From: Syntrophales bacterium
GTDB lineage: Bacteria > Desulfobacterota > Syntrophia > Syntrophales > PHBD01
DNA length: 45,116 nt
Direction: 5' to 3'
Assembly: GCA_035363115.1 (NCBI GenBank)
Contig: DAOSEM010000013.1
Span: 1 to 45,116, forward strand
Shown here: in pieces, positions 24,267 to 32,599 of the stretch
Layout: each line of letters begins with the position of its first letter
Numbering within the stretch: position 1 is the first letter of the stretch
Notes under the pieces: model-generated
What the model saw: the letters and a program-made list of their open reading frames with translations, nothing else
The model's database searches: none
What the model was told of the DNA's origin: nothing
Made by a program: the position numbers and the translations under genes

Positions 24267-24615
24267 GTGTTGTTGCCGATTCAATGTACATGTTCCTATT
24301 CTTTCCCCGCCTCCATGATTTACCTGACAGACCGGGATCGGGAACAGCCGGTCCACGGCCGTTGTCAGGGGTGCAGTCCGTATTCTGACTTCTGACCAAT
24401 CAAAATGGGGAAACAGACATTCCTGTCTTTCCGTAAATGTACGATATGATAAACAATGCAGATAATGAGCCCATTGGCACCGGTTTTGCGAAGAATTCCC
24501 GGGGAAGGCAGGACCCATCCACAGGAGATCCCGCAGCGGTCGTCCCGCCCGTGCCGTCGGGCTGACAGGCCGGTAGCCAGACCCGGAGAAGGAACCTTTA
24601 CGAAAGGAGCAGGAC
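24267..24615. other. Intergenic region before the old-yellow-enzyme-type gene
   Basis: No gene is supported. An imperfect hairpin (GGAAACAGACA...TGTCTTTCC, about 24409-24432) precedes a possible -10 element TATGAT (24445-24450) that lacks a good -35 partner. No copy of the TGAACGCGTTCA palindrome is present. The gene at 24616 has a good GAAAGGAGCAGG ribosome site. Confidence 0.4.
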
Positions 24616-26547
24616 ATGTTTCCGCATCTGTTTGCACCCGGACGCATCGGAAACCTGGAGATCAGGAACCGGATCGTCATGCTGCCCATGACCATGGGCT
24701 ATTCCGAGGCCGACGGCACCGTCGGTGACCGCTTCATCGCCTATTTCACCGAGCGGGCGAAAGGGGGCGCCGGGCTGATCATGATCCCCTTTTCGCCTCT
24801 CGACGTCGGGTCGTTCCTGGCACCGGCCATATACGACGACCGGTACCTGCCGGGAATCCGGCGGCTCACGGACGCCCTCCGTGCGGAAGGGGCGAAGAGC
24901 GCCTGCCAGCTCATCGTTTCCTATCACGTGTCCTTCGGGGACGGGCCGGCCGAGCTGGTCGGTCCCTCCCCCGTGCTGAACCAGATGCTGCGGCAGACTC
25001 CCCGGGCGCTCACGGTGGAGGAGATTCATTCCATCGTCGGGGAATATGGAACGTCGGCCCGCCGGGCCCGCGAGGGGGGATTCGACGCCGTCGAGTTCAT
25101 CGTGGGCGGCGGCTACCTCCTGAACCGCTTCCTTTCGCCCATCACGAACCAGCGGGAGGACGAGTACGGTGGAAGCCTGGAAAACCGGATGCGGATCCTC
25201 CTGGAGATCGTCGCATCCATCCGGAAGGAGGCGGGGGATGACTTCCCGCTGGGCGTGCGCCTCAACGTGGAGGAGCAGATGCCCGGGGGGCACACGATCG
25301 AGATATCGAAGGGCGTGGCCCGGGTGCTCGAAGAAGCCGGCGTGAGCTTCATCAACACGTACACCGGATGGCACGAGTCGCGGGTGCCGACCGTGGCCCC
25401 CTTCGTACCCAAGGGAGGCTTTGCGGACCTCGCCGGGGCGATCAAGGGCGCCGTCGGCATTCCCGTCATCGCCGCGAACCGGATCAACGATCCCGTCACG
25501 GCCGAGCGGATCCTGGCGGAGGGAAAGGCGGACTTCGTCGGCATGGGCCGGGCCTTCATCGCGGATCCGCAACTGCCGAACAAGGCGAGGGAAGGGCGAG
25601 TCGGGGAGATCGTTCCCTGCCTGGCCTGCGGCAACTGCCTCTCCGACATCCTGGTCATCTACAAGGATCCCCACAGCCCCGCCTCGGTCTCCTGCACGGT
25701 CAACCCCCTGGCGGGCCACGAGCTCGATTTCGTTCCCGCGGCCGCGGACAGGCCCCGGAACGTCTTCGTGGCCGGCGGCGGTCCCGCGGGCATGGAGACG
25801 GCCCTCATCGCCGCTGAAAGGGGGCACCGGGTCACGCTCTTCGAGAAGGAAAACAAGCCGGGAGGCTGGCTCCGGGTGGGATGCCTGCCGCCCCACAAGG
25901 AGGACATCCGGAACCTGGCCGGGAGCCTGGCCGCGCGGGCGCGCAAGGCCGGCGTCGAGATCCGCCTGGGGACCGCCCTGGACGCCGCGACCGTCGAGAG
26001 TGGGAAACCCGACGTCCTGATCGTGGCGGTCGGGGCCGTGCCCATCGTCCCGGATATCCCGGGCATCCGCTCGGACCGCGTGGTCTCGGCGGAGGACGTC
26101 CTGACCGGGAAGAAGACCGTCCCGGGGAAGGTTGTCGTCCTGGGCGGCGGCCTCGTGGGCTGCGAGACGGCGGAATTCCTGGTCACAAAGGGAAAAGGCA
26201 TCGAGGGCGTCACCGTCCTGGAGATGCTGGACCGCCTGGCACCGACGGTCTCGACCAGTTATCGCCCGTTTTTCCTCGGGATGCTGAAAATGCTGGGCAT
26301 CCGCCTGGAGAACCGGACGACCGTCGAGGAGATCACCGACCGGGGCGTGAAGGTCAACCGGCAGGGGACCCCCGAATTCATCGAGGCCGACTGGGTTGTT
26401 CTCGCCGCAGGCCTCCGGGTCGACCTGAAAGCGGTGGAGGCGTTCCGGGGTATGGCCCCGGAGGTTATTGTCGTCGGCGACTGCGTCCGGCCCCGCATGA
26501 TCAAGGAGGCCATGCAGGAGGGACTTGCCGCCGGCCTGAAGGTGTGA
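24616..26547 (+). CDS. Old-yellow-enzyme-type FMN/[4Fe-4S]/FAD reductase (2,4-dienoyl-CoA reductase family)
   Basis: A 643-residue three-part enzyme. Residues 1-330 form an FMN TIM barrel (FAPGRIGNLEIRNRIVMLPM; NRFLSPITNQREDEYGGSLENR; VGMGRAFIADP). Next is the iron-sulfur region CLACGNC...C, spaced CX2CX2CX18C rather than the CX2CX3CX11C of E. coli FadH. Residues about 375-643 are FAD/NAD(P) domains (VAGGGPAGMETALIAAERGH; VVLGGGLVGCETAEFLV). Relatives reduce enoates and dienoyl-CoAs using NAD(P)H. The usual HGAHGYL segment of the active site reads IVGGGYL here, so the substrate-binding histidines are missing. A thioesterase gene follows. Confidence 0.92.
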   Translation: MFPHLFAPGRIGNLEIRNRIVMLPMTMGYSEADGTVGDRFIAYFTERAKGGAGLIMIPFSPLDVGSFLAPAIYDDRYLPGIRRLTDALRAEGAKSACQLIVSYHVSFGDGPAELVGPSPVLNQMLRQTPRALTVEEIHSIVGEYGTSARRAREGGFDAVEFIVGGGYLLNRFLSPITNQREDEYGGSLENRMRILLEIVASIRKEAGDDFPLGVRLNVEEQMPGGHTIEISKGVARVLEEAGVSFINTYTGWHESRVPTVAPFVPKGGFADLAGAIKGAVGIPVIAANRINDPVTAERILAEGKADFVGMGRAFIADPQLPNKAREGRVGEIVPCLACGNCLSDILVIYKDPHSPASVSCTVNPLAGHELDFVPAAADRPRNVFVAGGGPAGMETALIAAERGHRVTLFEKENKPGGWLRVGCLPPHKEDIRNLAGSLAARARKAGVEIRLGTALDAATVESGKPDVLIVAVGAVPIVPDIPGIRSDRVVSAEDVLTGKKTVPGKVVVLGGGLVGCETAEFLVTKGKGIEGVTVLEMLDRLAPTVSTSYRPFFLGMLKMLGIRLENRTTVEEITDRGVKVNRQGTPEFIEADWVVLAAGLRVDLKAVEAFRGMAPEVIVVGDCVRPRMIKEAMQEGLAAGLKV

Positions 26548-26552
26548 ATTCG

Positions 26553-26570
26553 CTTCCGGCATGCCGGAAG
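26553..26570 (+). repeat. Perfect 18-bp palindrome between genes
   Basis: CTTCCGGCATGCCGGAAG begins five bases after the reductase stop and can fold into a 7-bp stem with a 4-nt loop. No T-run follows, so it more likely stabilises the upstream RNA end than terminates transcription. Confidence 0.5.
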
Positions 26571-26613
26571 AAGGAATCCGTACAGGAGTCCAAACCCCGA
26601 AAAGGAGGAACCG

Positions 26614-27066
26614 ATGGCCATCAGCGAGTCCAGGAAGGAAACCGTAGCGGCGCTGGAAAACATCATCAAGATCGTCGGCAAGATGGGAGTGAAGATCGAG
26701 CGGTTCGATCCCGGAGACGTGAAGGTCCGCCTGCCGAAGGAGCCGAACATCAACCACGTCGGCATGGTCTATGCCGGGTCCCTCTTTTCCCTGGCGGATT
26801 TCACGGGGGGCGTCCTCTTCAGCTCCTGCTTCGACCTGATGAAATACATCCCCATCCTGAAGGAGGCGTCGATTGTCTACCGGCGCCCGGCCATGACCGA
26901 CATGACCATCGAGACGTCCTTTACGCAGGCCGAGATCGACGAACTCAGGAAAACGGCGGACAGCGTCGGCAAGGCCGATTTTGTCAAGGAGTTCGAATTG
27001 AAGGACGAGAGCGGGACCGTCTGCTGCATGGCCCGGGGAAGTTTTCAGATCCGCAAGGCCGGTTGA
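26614..27066 (+). CDS. Hotdog-fold thioesterase-like protein (YiiD C-terminal / DUF4442 type)
   Basis: A 150-residue soluble protein. NHVGMVYAGSLFSLADFTGGVLF followed by SIVYRRPAMTDMTIETSF fits the hotdog helix and strands of PaaI/YiiD-type acyl-CoA thioesterases. An AAAGGAGG site precedes the ATG, 66 bases after the reductase gene, and a terminator follows, so the two genes form a unit. It may hydrolyse an acyl-CoA product or rescue trapped CoA. The family assignment is by pattern only. Confidence 0.72.
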   Translation: MAISESRKETVAALENIIKIVGKMGVKIERFDPGDVKVRLPKEPNINHVGMVYAGSLFSLADFTGGVLFSSCFDLMKYIPILKEASIVYRRPAMTDMTIETSFTQAEIDELRKTADSVGKADFVKEFELKDESGTVCCMARGSFQIRKAG

Positions 27067-27084
27067 CCTTCCGGATGATCCTGG

Positions 27085-27116
27085 AAGGGAGGCGACGGTC
27101 GCCTCCCTTTTTTTTT
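27085..27116 (+). terminator. Strong intrinsic terminator after the thioesterase
   Basis: GGGAGGCGA and TCGCCTCCC form a perfect stem with a 3-nt loop, extended by A-T pairs, and are followed by a run of nine or more T. This cleanly separates the reductase/thioesterase unit from the PadR unit. Confidence 0.92.
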
Positions 27117-27190
27117 CCAGTCCGGCTGCCGATGCAGCCGTCATCCGGATGGCCGGCCGACGGTGGTTTCCCGGGGCGGAAACATTCTTC

Positions 27191-27217
27191 TTGACCTATA
27201 TTAAATTAATATATATC
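27191..27217 (+). promoter_or_regulatory. Promoter containing a 17-bp AT palindrome, probable PadR operator
   Basis: TTGACC (27191-27196) and TATATC (27212-27217) could be the -35 and -10 elements with a short 15-base spacer. Between them lies TATATTAAATTAATATA (27197-27213), a perfect palindrome around its central base. PadR-family repressors commonly bind AT-rich palindromes at their own promoters, and the first gene downstream is a PadR protein. An operator role is inferred. Confidence 0.65.
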
Positions 27218-27338
27218 CTTCCCGCCATACAACACGAAGCATTCCTGTTCGCAGCCTTCCCCTGCTGCAGCGCCGGCATGCCGGTCCGCCGTCGCGGTTC
27301 CGGTCCCGTACAACGGACGATCCTTTGAGGTGACCGCC

Positions 27339-27872
27339 ATGTCTGTACGCTATGCCATCCTGGGGCTCCTTCACTACCGGAACATGCACGGGTACGAGAT
27401 CAAGCGGCACATCGAGCGCCACTTCGGTCACATGTGGACCATCAACTACGGCCAGATCTACCCGAACCTCCGAACCCTGGTCGAAGAGGGCCAGATCACC
27501 CTGGCCGACGTCTCGCCGTCGGAGAAGGGCGGTCCCCACCGGAAGCTCTATGCCGTCACGGAGAAGGGGCGTGAGGAATTCGGCCGGTGGCTGGAGAAGG
27601 AAGAGGACTCGCGGATGTTTCTCCGCGACCCGTTCCTCATGCGGTTCATCTTTTTCGGCTTCGGAAAACGGGACCGTGCCCTGGCCATCATCGACAATCA
27701 GCTCCGGATCTATGAAAGCCAGCTGGAGCGCCGCCGGCAGCTTCTCGATCGGTGGCAGGAGCAGGGGGAGTACGTGCGCCTCGTCGCCGAGCTCGGCGAG
27801 GAGTTCAACACCATGTACGTGACTTGGCTCAGAAGGGCGAGACAGGAAATCCTGGAGCGGATGGAGGAGTGA
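27339..27872 (+). CDS. PadR-family transcriptional regulator
   Basis: A 177-residue winged-helix repressor. The PadR domain is clear: YAILGLLHYRNMHGYEIKRHIE, then INYGQIYPNLRTLVEEGQI, and a wing ending YAVTEKGREEFGRWL. The C-terminal half is a charged helical domain (Vir_act_alpha_C type) used for dimerisation. PadR proteins sense phenolic acids in known cases, but subfamily ligands vary widely. It starts the long co-directional run ending at 41038, with the next gene 42 bases away, and is therefore the probable regulator of the glycyl-radical gene cluster. ATG at 27339 is preferred over an in-frame GTG at 27330. Confidence 0.92.
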   Translation: MSVRYAILGLLHYRNMHGYEIKRHIERHFGHMWTINYGQIYPNLRTLVEEGQITLADVSPSEKGGPHRKLYAVTEKGREEFGRWLEKEEDSRMFLRDPFLMRFIFFGFGKRDRALAIIDNQLRIYESQLERRRQLLDRWQEQGEYVRLVAELGEEFNTMYVTWLRRARQEILERMEE

Positions 27873-27914
27873 TCGGAAACTGACCGTCGTTTTCACGTCC
27901 GTGGAGGAGGGACC

Positions 27915-28901
27915 ATGGCGTACACGGGGATCACACTGGTTACCGGGGCTGCCGGATTCATGGGCAGCCATCTTGTCGAGCACCTCGTCTCCCTGGGGGT
28001 GCGGGTACGCGCCACCGCCCGCCCGCGCAGGGACACTTCCTTCTTCGACCGCCTGGGCGTCGAGTTCGTCCCTGCCGACCTGACAAAGCCGGAGACCCTG
28101 CCGCCTCTCTTTGCCGGCGGCGTGGACCGCGTCTTTCACCTTGGCGCCATCTGCAATTTTTCCACCCCTTACGAGAAGCTCCATCCCACCAACGTTGCCG
28201 GCGTGGAACACCTGACGGGGCTGGCCCTGAAGGCCGGCGTGAAACGGTATGTCCACGTCGGGTCCACGAGCGTCTATGGGCCATACAAGGGCGTCCCCTT
28301 TCATGAGGACGCCCCCCGGACTCCCCAGGACGACTACGGCCGCAGCAAGCGGGACGGGGAAGACGTCGTCTGGCGGCGCATGCGGGAGGGGCTGCGGGCG
28401 GTCATCACGCGGCCCTGTACGGTCTACGGACCCCGCTGCAACGACGGAGCCGGGAAGGCCTTTTCACGCCCCTCGTCCATCGCCGCCATCCCCGGGCACG
28501 GCCGGCAGCGGCTCTCCAACATCCGTGCCGAGGACGTGGCCGCCGCGGTGGAGTACCTCTCCCACCGGGACGAGGCCGTCGGCCAGGCCTACAACATCGC
28601 GGAGGACACCTACCCGACCGTCGGGGAGGCCCTCACCCTGGCGGCGAAGACCTTCGGCACGAAACCGCCCACCCTTCATCTTCCCCTGGGGCTCCTCAAG
28701 ATTGTATCCCGGATCGACGGCCGGCTGGCCGCCCGCCGGGGCCGCATCCCCGACCTGGAGTACGATGCCGTCTGTTACCTCTATGACGATTACATCGTGG
28801 ACAACACGAAGCTCAAGGCCACGGGCTACCGGCTGATCTACCCGGACTTCAGGACCTCCATGGAGCAGCTCAAGACCTGCGGGGCGGCCGCGGGAAGCTG
28901 A
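27915..28901 (+). CDS. NAD-dependent epimerase/dehydratase (extended SDR)
   Basis: A 328-residue extended short-chain dehydrogenase with the NAD motif TGAAGFMGSHLVEHL and the catalytic YGRSK; the serine region is VHVGSTSVYG. Such proteins act on nucleotide sugars, 3-beta-hydroxysteroids, dihydroflavonols and related alcohols. Here it lies in a catabolic unit with no glycan genes, so oxidation or reduction of a hydroxylated substrate is more likely than sugar metabolism. GGAGGAGG precedes the ATG. Confidence 0.88.
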   Translation: MAYTGITLVTGAAGFMGSHLVEHLVSLGVRVRATARPRRDTSFFDRLGVEFVPADLTKPETLPPLFAGGVDRVFHLGAICNFSTPYEKLHPTNVAGVEHLTGLALKAGVKRYVHVGSTSVYGPYKGVPFHEDAPRTPQDDYGRSKRDGEDVVWRRMREGLRAVITRPCTVYGPRCNDGAGKAFSRPSSIAAIPGHGRQRLSNIRAEDVAAAVEYLSHRDEAVGQAYNIAEDTYPTVGEALTLAAKTFGTKPPTLHLPLGLLKIVSRIDGRLAARRGRIPDLEYDAVCYLYDDYIVDNTKLKATGYRLIYPDFRTSMEQLKTCGAAAGS

Positions 28902-28971
28902 CGTCCGGCCCGCGGCGCCGGGGAATGTTTTCAGGACGAAAGGAAGTCTCACCAATCAAGGAGGGGACAAC

Positions 28972-29808
28972 ATGGGACAGGTGGTCGTCATTACCGGTCT
29001 GGCCGACGGGATGGGAAGGGAAGTGGCAAAGATCCTTGCACGGGCCGGCGATACGATCGCCGGGTTTGACGTGTCCGCGGAAGGCATCGCCTCCCTGGGA
29101 AAGGAGCTGAACGAGATTTCCGGCACCACCGGGAAGCACTGCCTCGTGCCGCTCGACATCACCGACCGCCAGGGCATCCGGCACTTCCGGGACGAGGTCC
29201 TGGCGAAATACGGCCGGGTGGACACCGTCCTGTCCAACGTGGGAATCGGCTTTTTCGGGCCTTTCGAGGAGGTGGACCTGGAGGCGGCCCTCAAGTGCCT
29301 GGAGATCAACGTCATCGGCGCCGCGGCCGTGTTCCAGGCCTTCATCCCCGCCCTCCGGAAACAGGGAGGCGGAAAGCTCATCGCCATGTCCTCCCTGGTC
29401 GGCCAGATTCCGTTTCCCTTCGAATCGATCTATTCGGCCAGCAAGTTTGCCATCGAGGGAATGGTCATGTCCCTCCGGTACGAAGTGGAGCCCTTCGGTA
29501 TCCGGGTGGCCCTGATCGAGCCCGCCCAGGTCTCGACGTCCTTCGCCGCGAAGATCCACAAGCTGCCCCCGGAAGGCTCTCCCTACCGGGAGCGGGCCCG
29601 GCGCTTCATCACCCGCGACAACGTCCTCATCAAGACGGCGCCGACACCCGACGAGGCGGCCGAGAAGATCGCCCGGATCGTCCGGCAGGACCGGCCGGCC
29701 TTCCACAACCAGGTGGATTTCATGAGCACGCTGTTTCTCTTCCTCAACCGGATCCTGCCCGTCAGGGTCCGCGATGCGATACTCCTGAGCCACATGGACA
29801 TCAAATAG
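28972..29808 (+). CDS. Short-chain dehydrogenase/reductase (classical SDR)
   Basis: A 278-residue NAD(P)-dependent oxidoreductase interconverting a secondary alcohol and ketone. The cofactor motif reads TGLADGMGR (usually TGxxxGIG), NNAG is replaced by SNVG, and the catalytic tetrad residues lie in MSSLVGQIPFPF and YSASK. The VEPFGIRVALIEPAQVST segment after the active site is typical. It ends 9 bases before the alcohol dehydrogenase gene, so the two are surely co-transcribed. The substrate is unknown. Confidence 0.92.
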   Translation: MGQVVVITGLADGMGREVAKILARAGDTIAGFDVSAEGIASLGKELNEISGTTGKHCLVPLDITDRQGIRHFRDEVLAKYGRVDTVLSNVGIGFFGPFEEVDLEAALKCLEINVIGAAAVFQAFIPALRKQGGGKLIAMSSLVGQIPFPFESIYSASKFAIEGMVMSLRYEVEPFGIRVALIEPAQVSTSFAAKIHKLPPEGSPYRERARRFITRDNVLIKTAPTPDEAAEKIARIVRQDRPAFHNQVDFMSTLFLFLNRILPVRVRDAILLSHMDIK

Positions 29809-29817
29809 GGGGGACTT

Positions 29818-30999
29818 ATGAGCTATACGTTCGATCTGCCGACCAAGATCATCATTGGCGAGGGATGTTCCGGGCAGCTGGGCGGGATCGTGTCCGGCAG
29901 CGGAGCCCGGCGCGTCCTCTGTGTCTGCGACCGGGGCGTCGAGGCTGCGGGAATCGTCGCTCCGCTGATTGAAACGATGGAGGCCTCGGGCCTCAAGGTT
30001 GAGCGATTCAACGGGGTGTTGCCGGATCCGCCCCTGGATATGATCGAGGAGTGCACAAAAAGGGCGGTGGACATGAAGCCGGATGCCTTCGTGGCGATCG
30101 GCGGCGGCAGCTCCATCGACACGGCAAAGGCCGTCAACGCGAACCTGACCAACCCGGGGACGTTGAAGGAGCATGCCATTCTTCTCAACGGCCTGAAGGT
30201 CTTTCCCTTCGAGAAGCCGCTCCTGCCGCTTTATGCCCTCCCGACGACCGCCGGGACAGGCAGCGAGGTGTCTCAGGGGGCGGTGGTGACGGACGACGAG
30301 CTGAAACTGAAACTGTCCATCATCGCGCCGAACCTGATGCCCACCATGGCGATCATCGATCCCGCGCTGACGGTCGGCCTGCCGCCTGCGATCACTGCAT
30401 CCACCGGAGTGGATGCGCTGGCCCATGCCGTCGAAGGTCTCATGAGCGGCCTCGCCCTGATGATGCCCTCCCCCATGCGGGAGGGGTTTGCCCTGACCGC
30501 CATCGAACTTGTCCTCAACAACCTGGAGACGGCGATCCGCGACGGGAAGGACATGAAGGCGAGGACGAACATGTCCTACGCGGCCTTCCTGGCCATGCTG
30601 GGGAGCACCAGCGGGTACAGCATGGGACACGTCATGGGACACGCCATCGCGGAGGTGAGCGGCATCCACAATCACGGATTCCTGTGCGCCTCCATCCTCC
30701 CGTACAACGTCGAATTCCTGGCGGAATGCATTCCCGGGACGCTGCCGCGGCTGGCGGCGTTCCTGAACGTGGACGCGGAAGGGAGATCGCCCGCCGAGAC
30801 CGGCGCGGCGGTCCGAGACGCCCTCCGCGGATTTTTAACATCCTGCGGTGTCCCGGCGCTGAAGAACCTGGGGATGAAGCCGGCGGACATGAAGGAGATC
30901 GTACACCACTGCACCTCCGGCACCTGGTACATGCTGGCCCCCAGGAGGCCGTCAGAGGAGGAGATGACCCGGTGGCTCGAAGCGGCCTGCGAGGGATAA
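29818..30999 (+). CDS. Iron-containing (group III) alcohol dehydrogenase
   Basis: A 393-residue metal alcohol dehydrogenase. It shows GGGSSIDTAKAV for the nucleotide, PTTAGTGSEV, and metal ligands in DALAHAVEG and in MGHVMGHAIAEVSGIHNHGF. It resembles 1,3-propanediol/1,2-propanediol-type dehydrogenases. With the aldehyde dehydrogenase 69 bases downstream and the glycyl-radical eliminase after that, it could reduce or oxidise the carbonyl product of the radical enzyme. It is not closely similar to the alcohol dehydrogenase at 2663 beyond family motifs. Confidence 0.94.
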   Translation: MSYTFDLPTKIIIGEGCSGQLGGIVSGSGARRVLCVCDRGVEAAGIVAPLIETMEASGLKVERFNGVLPDPPLDMIEECTKRAVDMKPDAFVAIGGGSSIDTAKAVNANLTNPGTLKEHAILLNGLKVFPFEKPLLPLYALPTTAGTGSEVSQGAVVTDDELKLKLSIIAPNLMPTMAIIDPALTVGLPPAITASTGVDALAHAVEGLMSGLALMMPSPMREGFALTAIELVLNNLETAIRDGKDMKARTNMSYAAFLAMLGSTSGYSMGHVMGHAIAEVSGIHNHGFLCASILPYNVEFLAECIPGTLPRLAAFLNVDAEGRSPAETGAAVRDALRGFLTSCGVPALKNLGMKPADMKEIVHHCTSGTWYMLAPRRPSEEEMTRWLEAACEG

Positions 31000-31068
31000 A
31001 GACCACAGGAGCTGCCATCAATCGCCGGTACGGTGAACCGCAATGAAACAGCCAGGGAGAAGACGAAC

Positions 31069-32523
31069 ATGACCATGCAATCGGAAGCGAACGTGAAGGA
31101 GCGAAACCGCCTTTACATCCATGGCGAGTGGGTCTCGCCGAAGGGAACCGGCAGGGCGCCCGTCGTCAACCCCTGCACGGAAGAGCAGGTGTCGAGCGTG
31201 ATCATGGGGAACGGGGAGGACGTCGACCGGGCCGTCCGGGCGGCGCGAGCGGCGTTTCCGGAGTGGTCCGGGACCTCCGTTGCACAGCGGGCCGGCTTTC
31301 TCGCGAAGATCGCCGCGGCCATGGCCGCCCGGCAGAACGAGATCGGCGACACCATCGCCACCGAGATGGGAATGCCGGCACCCTGGTCGCGAATGATTCA
31401 GGGTGGACTCCCCATTGCCACGCTGAACAGCTTTGTTCCCATCCTGGAGAACTACCCGTTCGAATACGACATGGGCCGGACCCGGATCGTGAAGGAGGCC
31501 ATCGGCGTCTGCGGCTTCATCACGCCCTGGAACTACCCCCTCCACCAGATCATCGGCAAGGTCGCCCCCGCCCTCGCTGCAGGCTGCACCATGGTCGTCA
31601 AGCCCAGCCGGCTCGCCCCGCTGAACGCCTTTATCCTGGCCGAGATCATCGAGGAGGTCGGGCTTCCCCCGGGCGTCTTCAACCTGGTGACCGGAGCGGG
31701 CTCGGAGGTGGGGCATGCCCTGGCGTCGCACCCGGACGTCGACATGGTTTCCCTCACCGGCTCCACGCAGTCCGGCGTCCTGGTGGCCCAGGCGGCTGCC
31801 CGGACGATCAAGCGCGTGACCCTGGAGCTGGGTGGAAAGTCCCCCAATGTCCTTCTCCCCGACGCGGATTTTCCCACGGCGGTACTCAAGGGCGTGTACC
31901 AGTGCTTCCTGAACGCCGGCCAGACCTGCATCGCCCTCTCCCGGATGATCGTTCCGGCGGACAGGCAGGACGAGGTCGTCGCGCTCGCCGGGGCGACGGC
32001 CGAATCAGTCGTCGTGGGCGACGCCTTCGCCGACGGCGTCTACATGGGACCCATGGTGGACCGCCAGCAGCTTGCATCGGTACGGGATTACATCGAGACG
32101 GGGATCCGGGAGGGCGCAACCTTGGTGACAGGCGGGACAGAGCCGCCGGTGCACCTGCCGAGGGGCTATTTCGTCAGGCCGACCGTCTTGGCCGACGTCC
32201 GCACCGGCATGACCGTCGCCCGCGAGGAGATCTTCGGACCGGTCCTGTGCATACTTCCCTATAAAAACGAGGAGGAAGCCATCGGGATCGCCAACGACAG
32301 CGTATACGGGCTCTCCGGATCGGTCTGGTCCGGGGATCCCGAAAGGGCGCGAAGCGTGGCGAAGCGGATCCGAAGCGGCCAGGTGTTCATCAACGGTGCC
32401 GATTTCGACATCAATGCCCCGGCGGGAGGTTACAAGCAGTCGGGAATCGGCCGGGAGCGTAGCAAGTACGGCCTCGAAGAATACCTGGAAATCAAGGCAT
32501 TGATTGGTCACAATCCTTCCTGA
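31069..32523 (+). CDS. NAD(P)-dependent aldehyde dehydrogenase
   Basis: A 484-residue aldehyde dehydrogenase with catalytic C287 in NAGQTCIALSR, base E253 in LELGGKSPN, the TPWNYP cofactor segment, and the C-terminal PAGGYKQSGIGRE. The family product is a free acid, not an acyl-CoA, which fits the CoA-transferase genes that follow. The start at 31069 follows GGGAGA; an in-frame GTG at 31033 gives a longer, less likely form. It carries no N-terminal encapsulation-type extension of the kind found on microcompartment aldehyde dehydrogenases. Confidence 0.95.
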   Translation: MTMQSEANVKERNRLYIHGEWVSPKGTGRAPVVNPCTEEQVSSVIMGNGEDVDRAVRAARAAFPEWSGTSVAQRAGFLAKIAAAMAARQNEIGDTIATEMGMPAPWSRMIQGGLPIATLNSFVPILENYPFEYDMGRTRIVKEAIGVCGFITPWNYPLHQIIGKVAPALAAGCTMVVKPSRLAPLNAFILAEIIEEVGLPPGVFNLVTGAGSEVGHALASHPDVDMVSLTGSTQSGVLVAQAAARTIKRVTLELGGKSPNVLLPDADFPTAVLKGVYQCFLNAGQTCIALSRMIVPADRQDEVVALAGATAESVVVGDAFADGVYMGPMVDRQQLASVRDYIETGIREGATLVTGGTEPPVHLPRGYFVRPTVLADVRTGMTVAREEIFGPVLCILPYKNEEEAIGIANDSVYGLSGSVWSGDPERARSVAKRIRSGQVFINGADFDINAPAGGYKQSGIGRERSKYGLEEYLEIKALIGHNPS

Positions 32524-32599
32524 TGGAGACATCGAGGCAGGCAAAAAAAAGGATGACCCCAATCCAGTCTGACGGGGCGGTCGCCCCGGGGAGGGACAC

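Noticed and set aside
24598..27144. 848-codon open frame on the minus strand
   Set aside because: It is the GC-driven shadow of the reductase and thioesterase genes, whose motifs and ribosome sites are clear on the plus strand.
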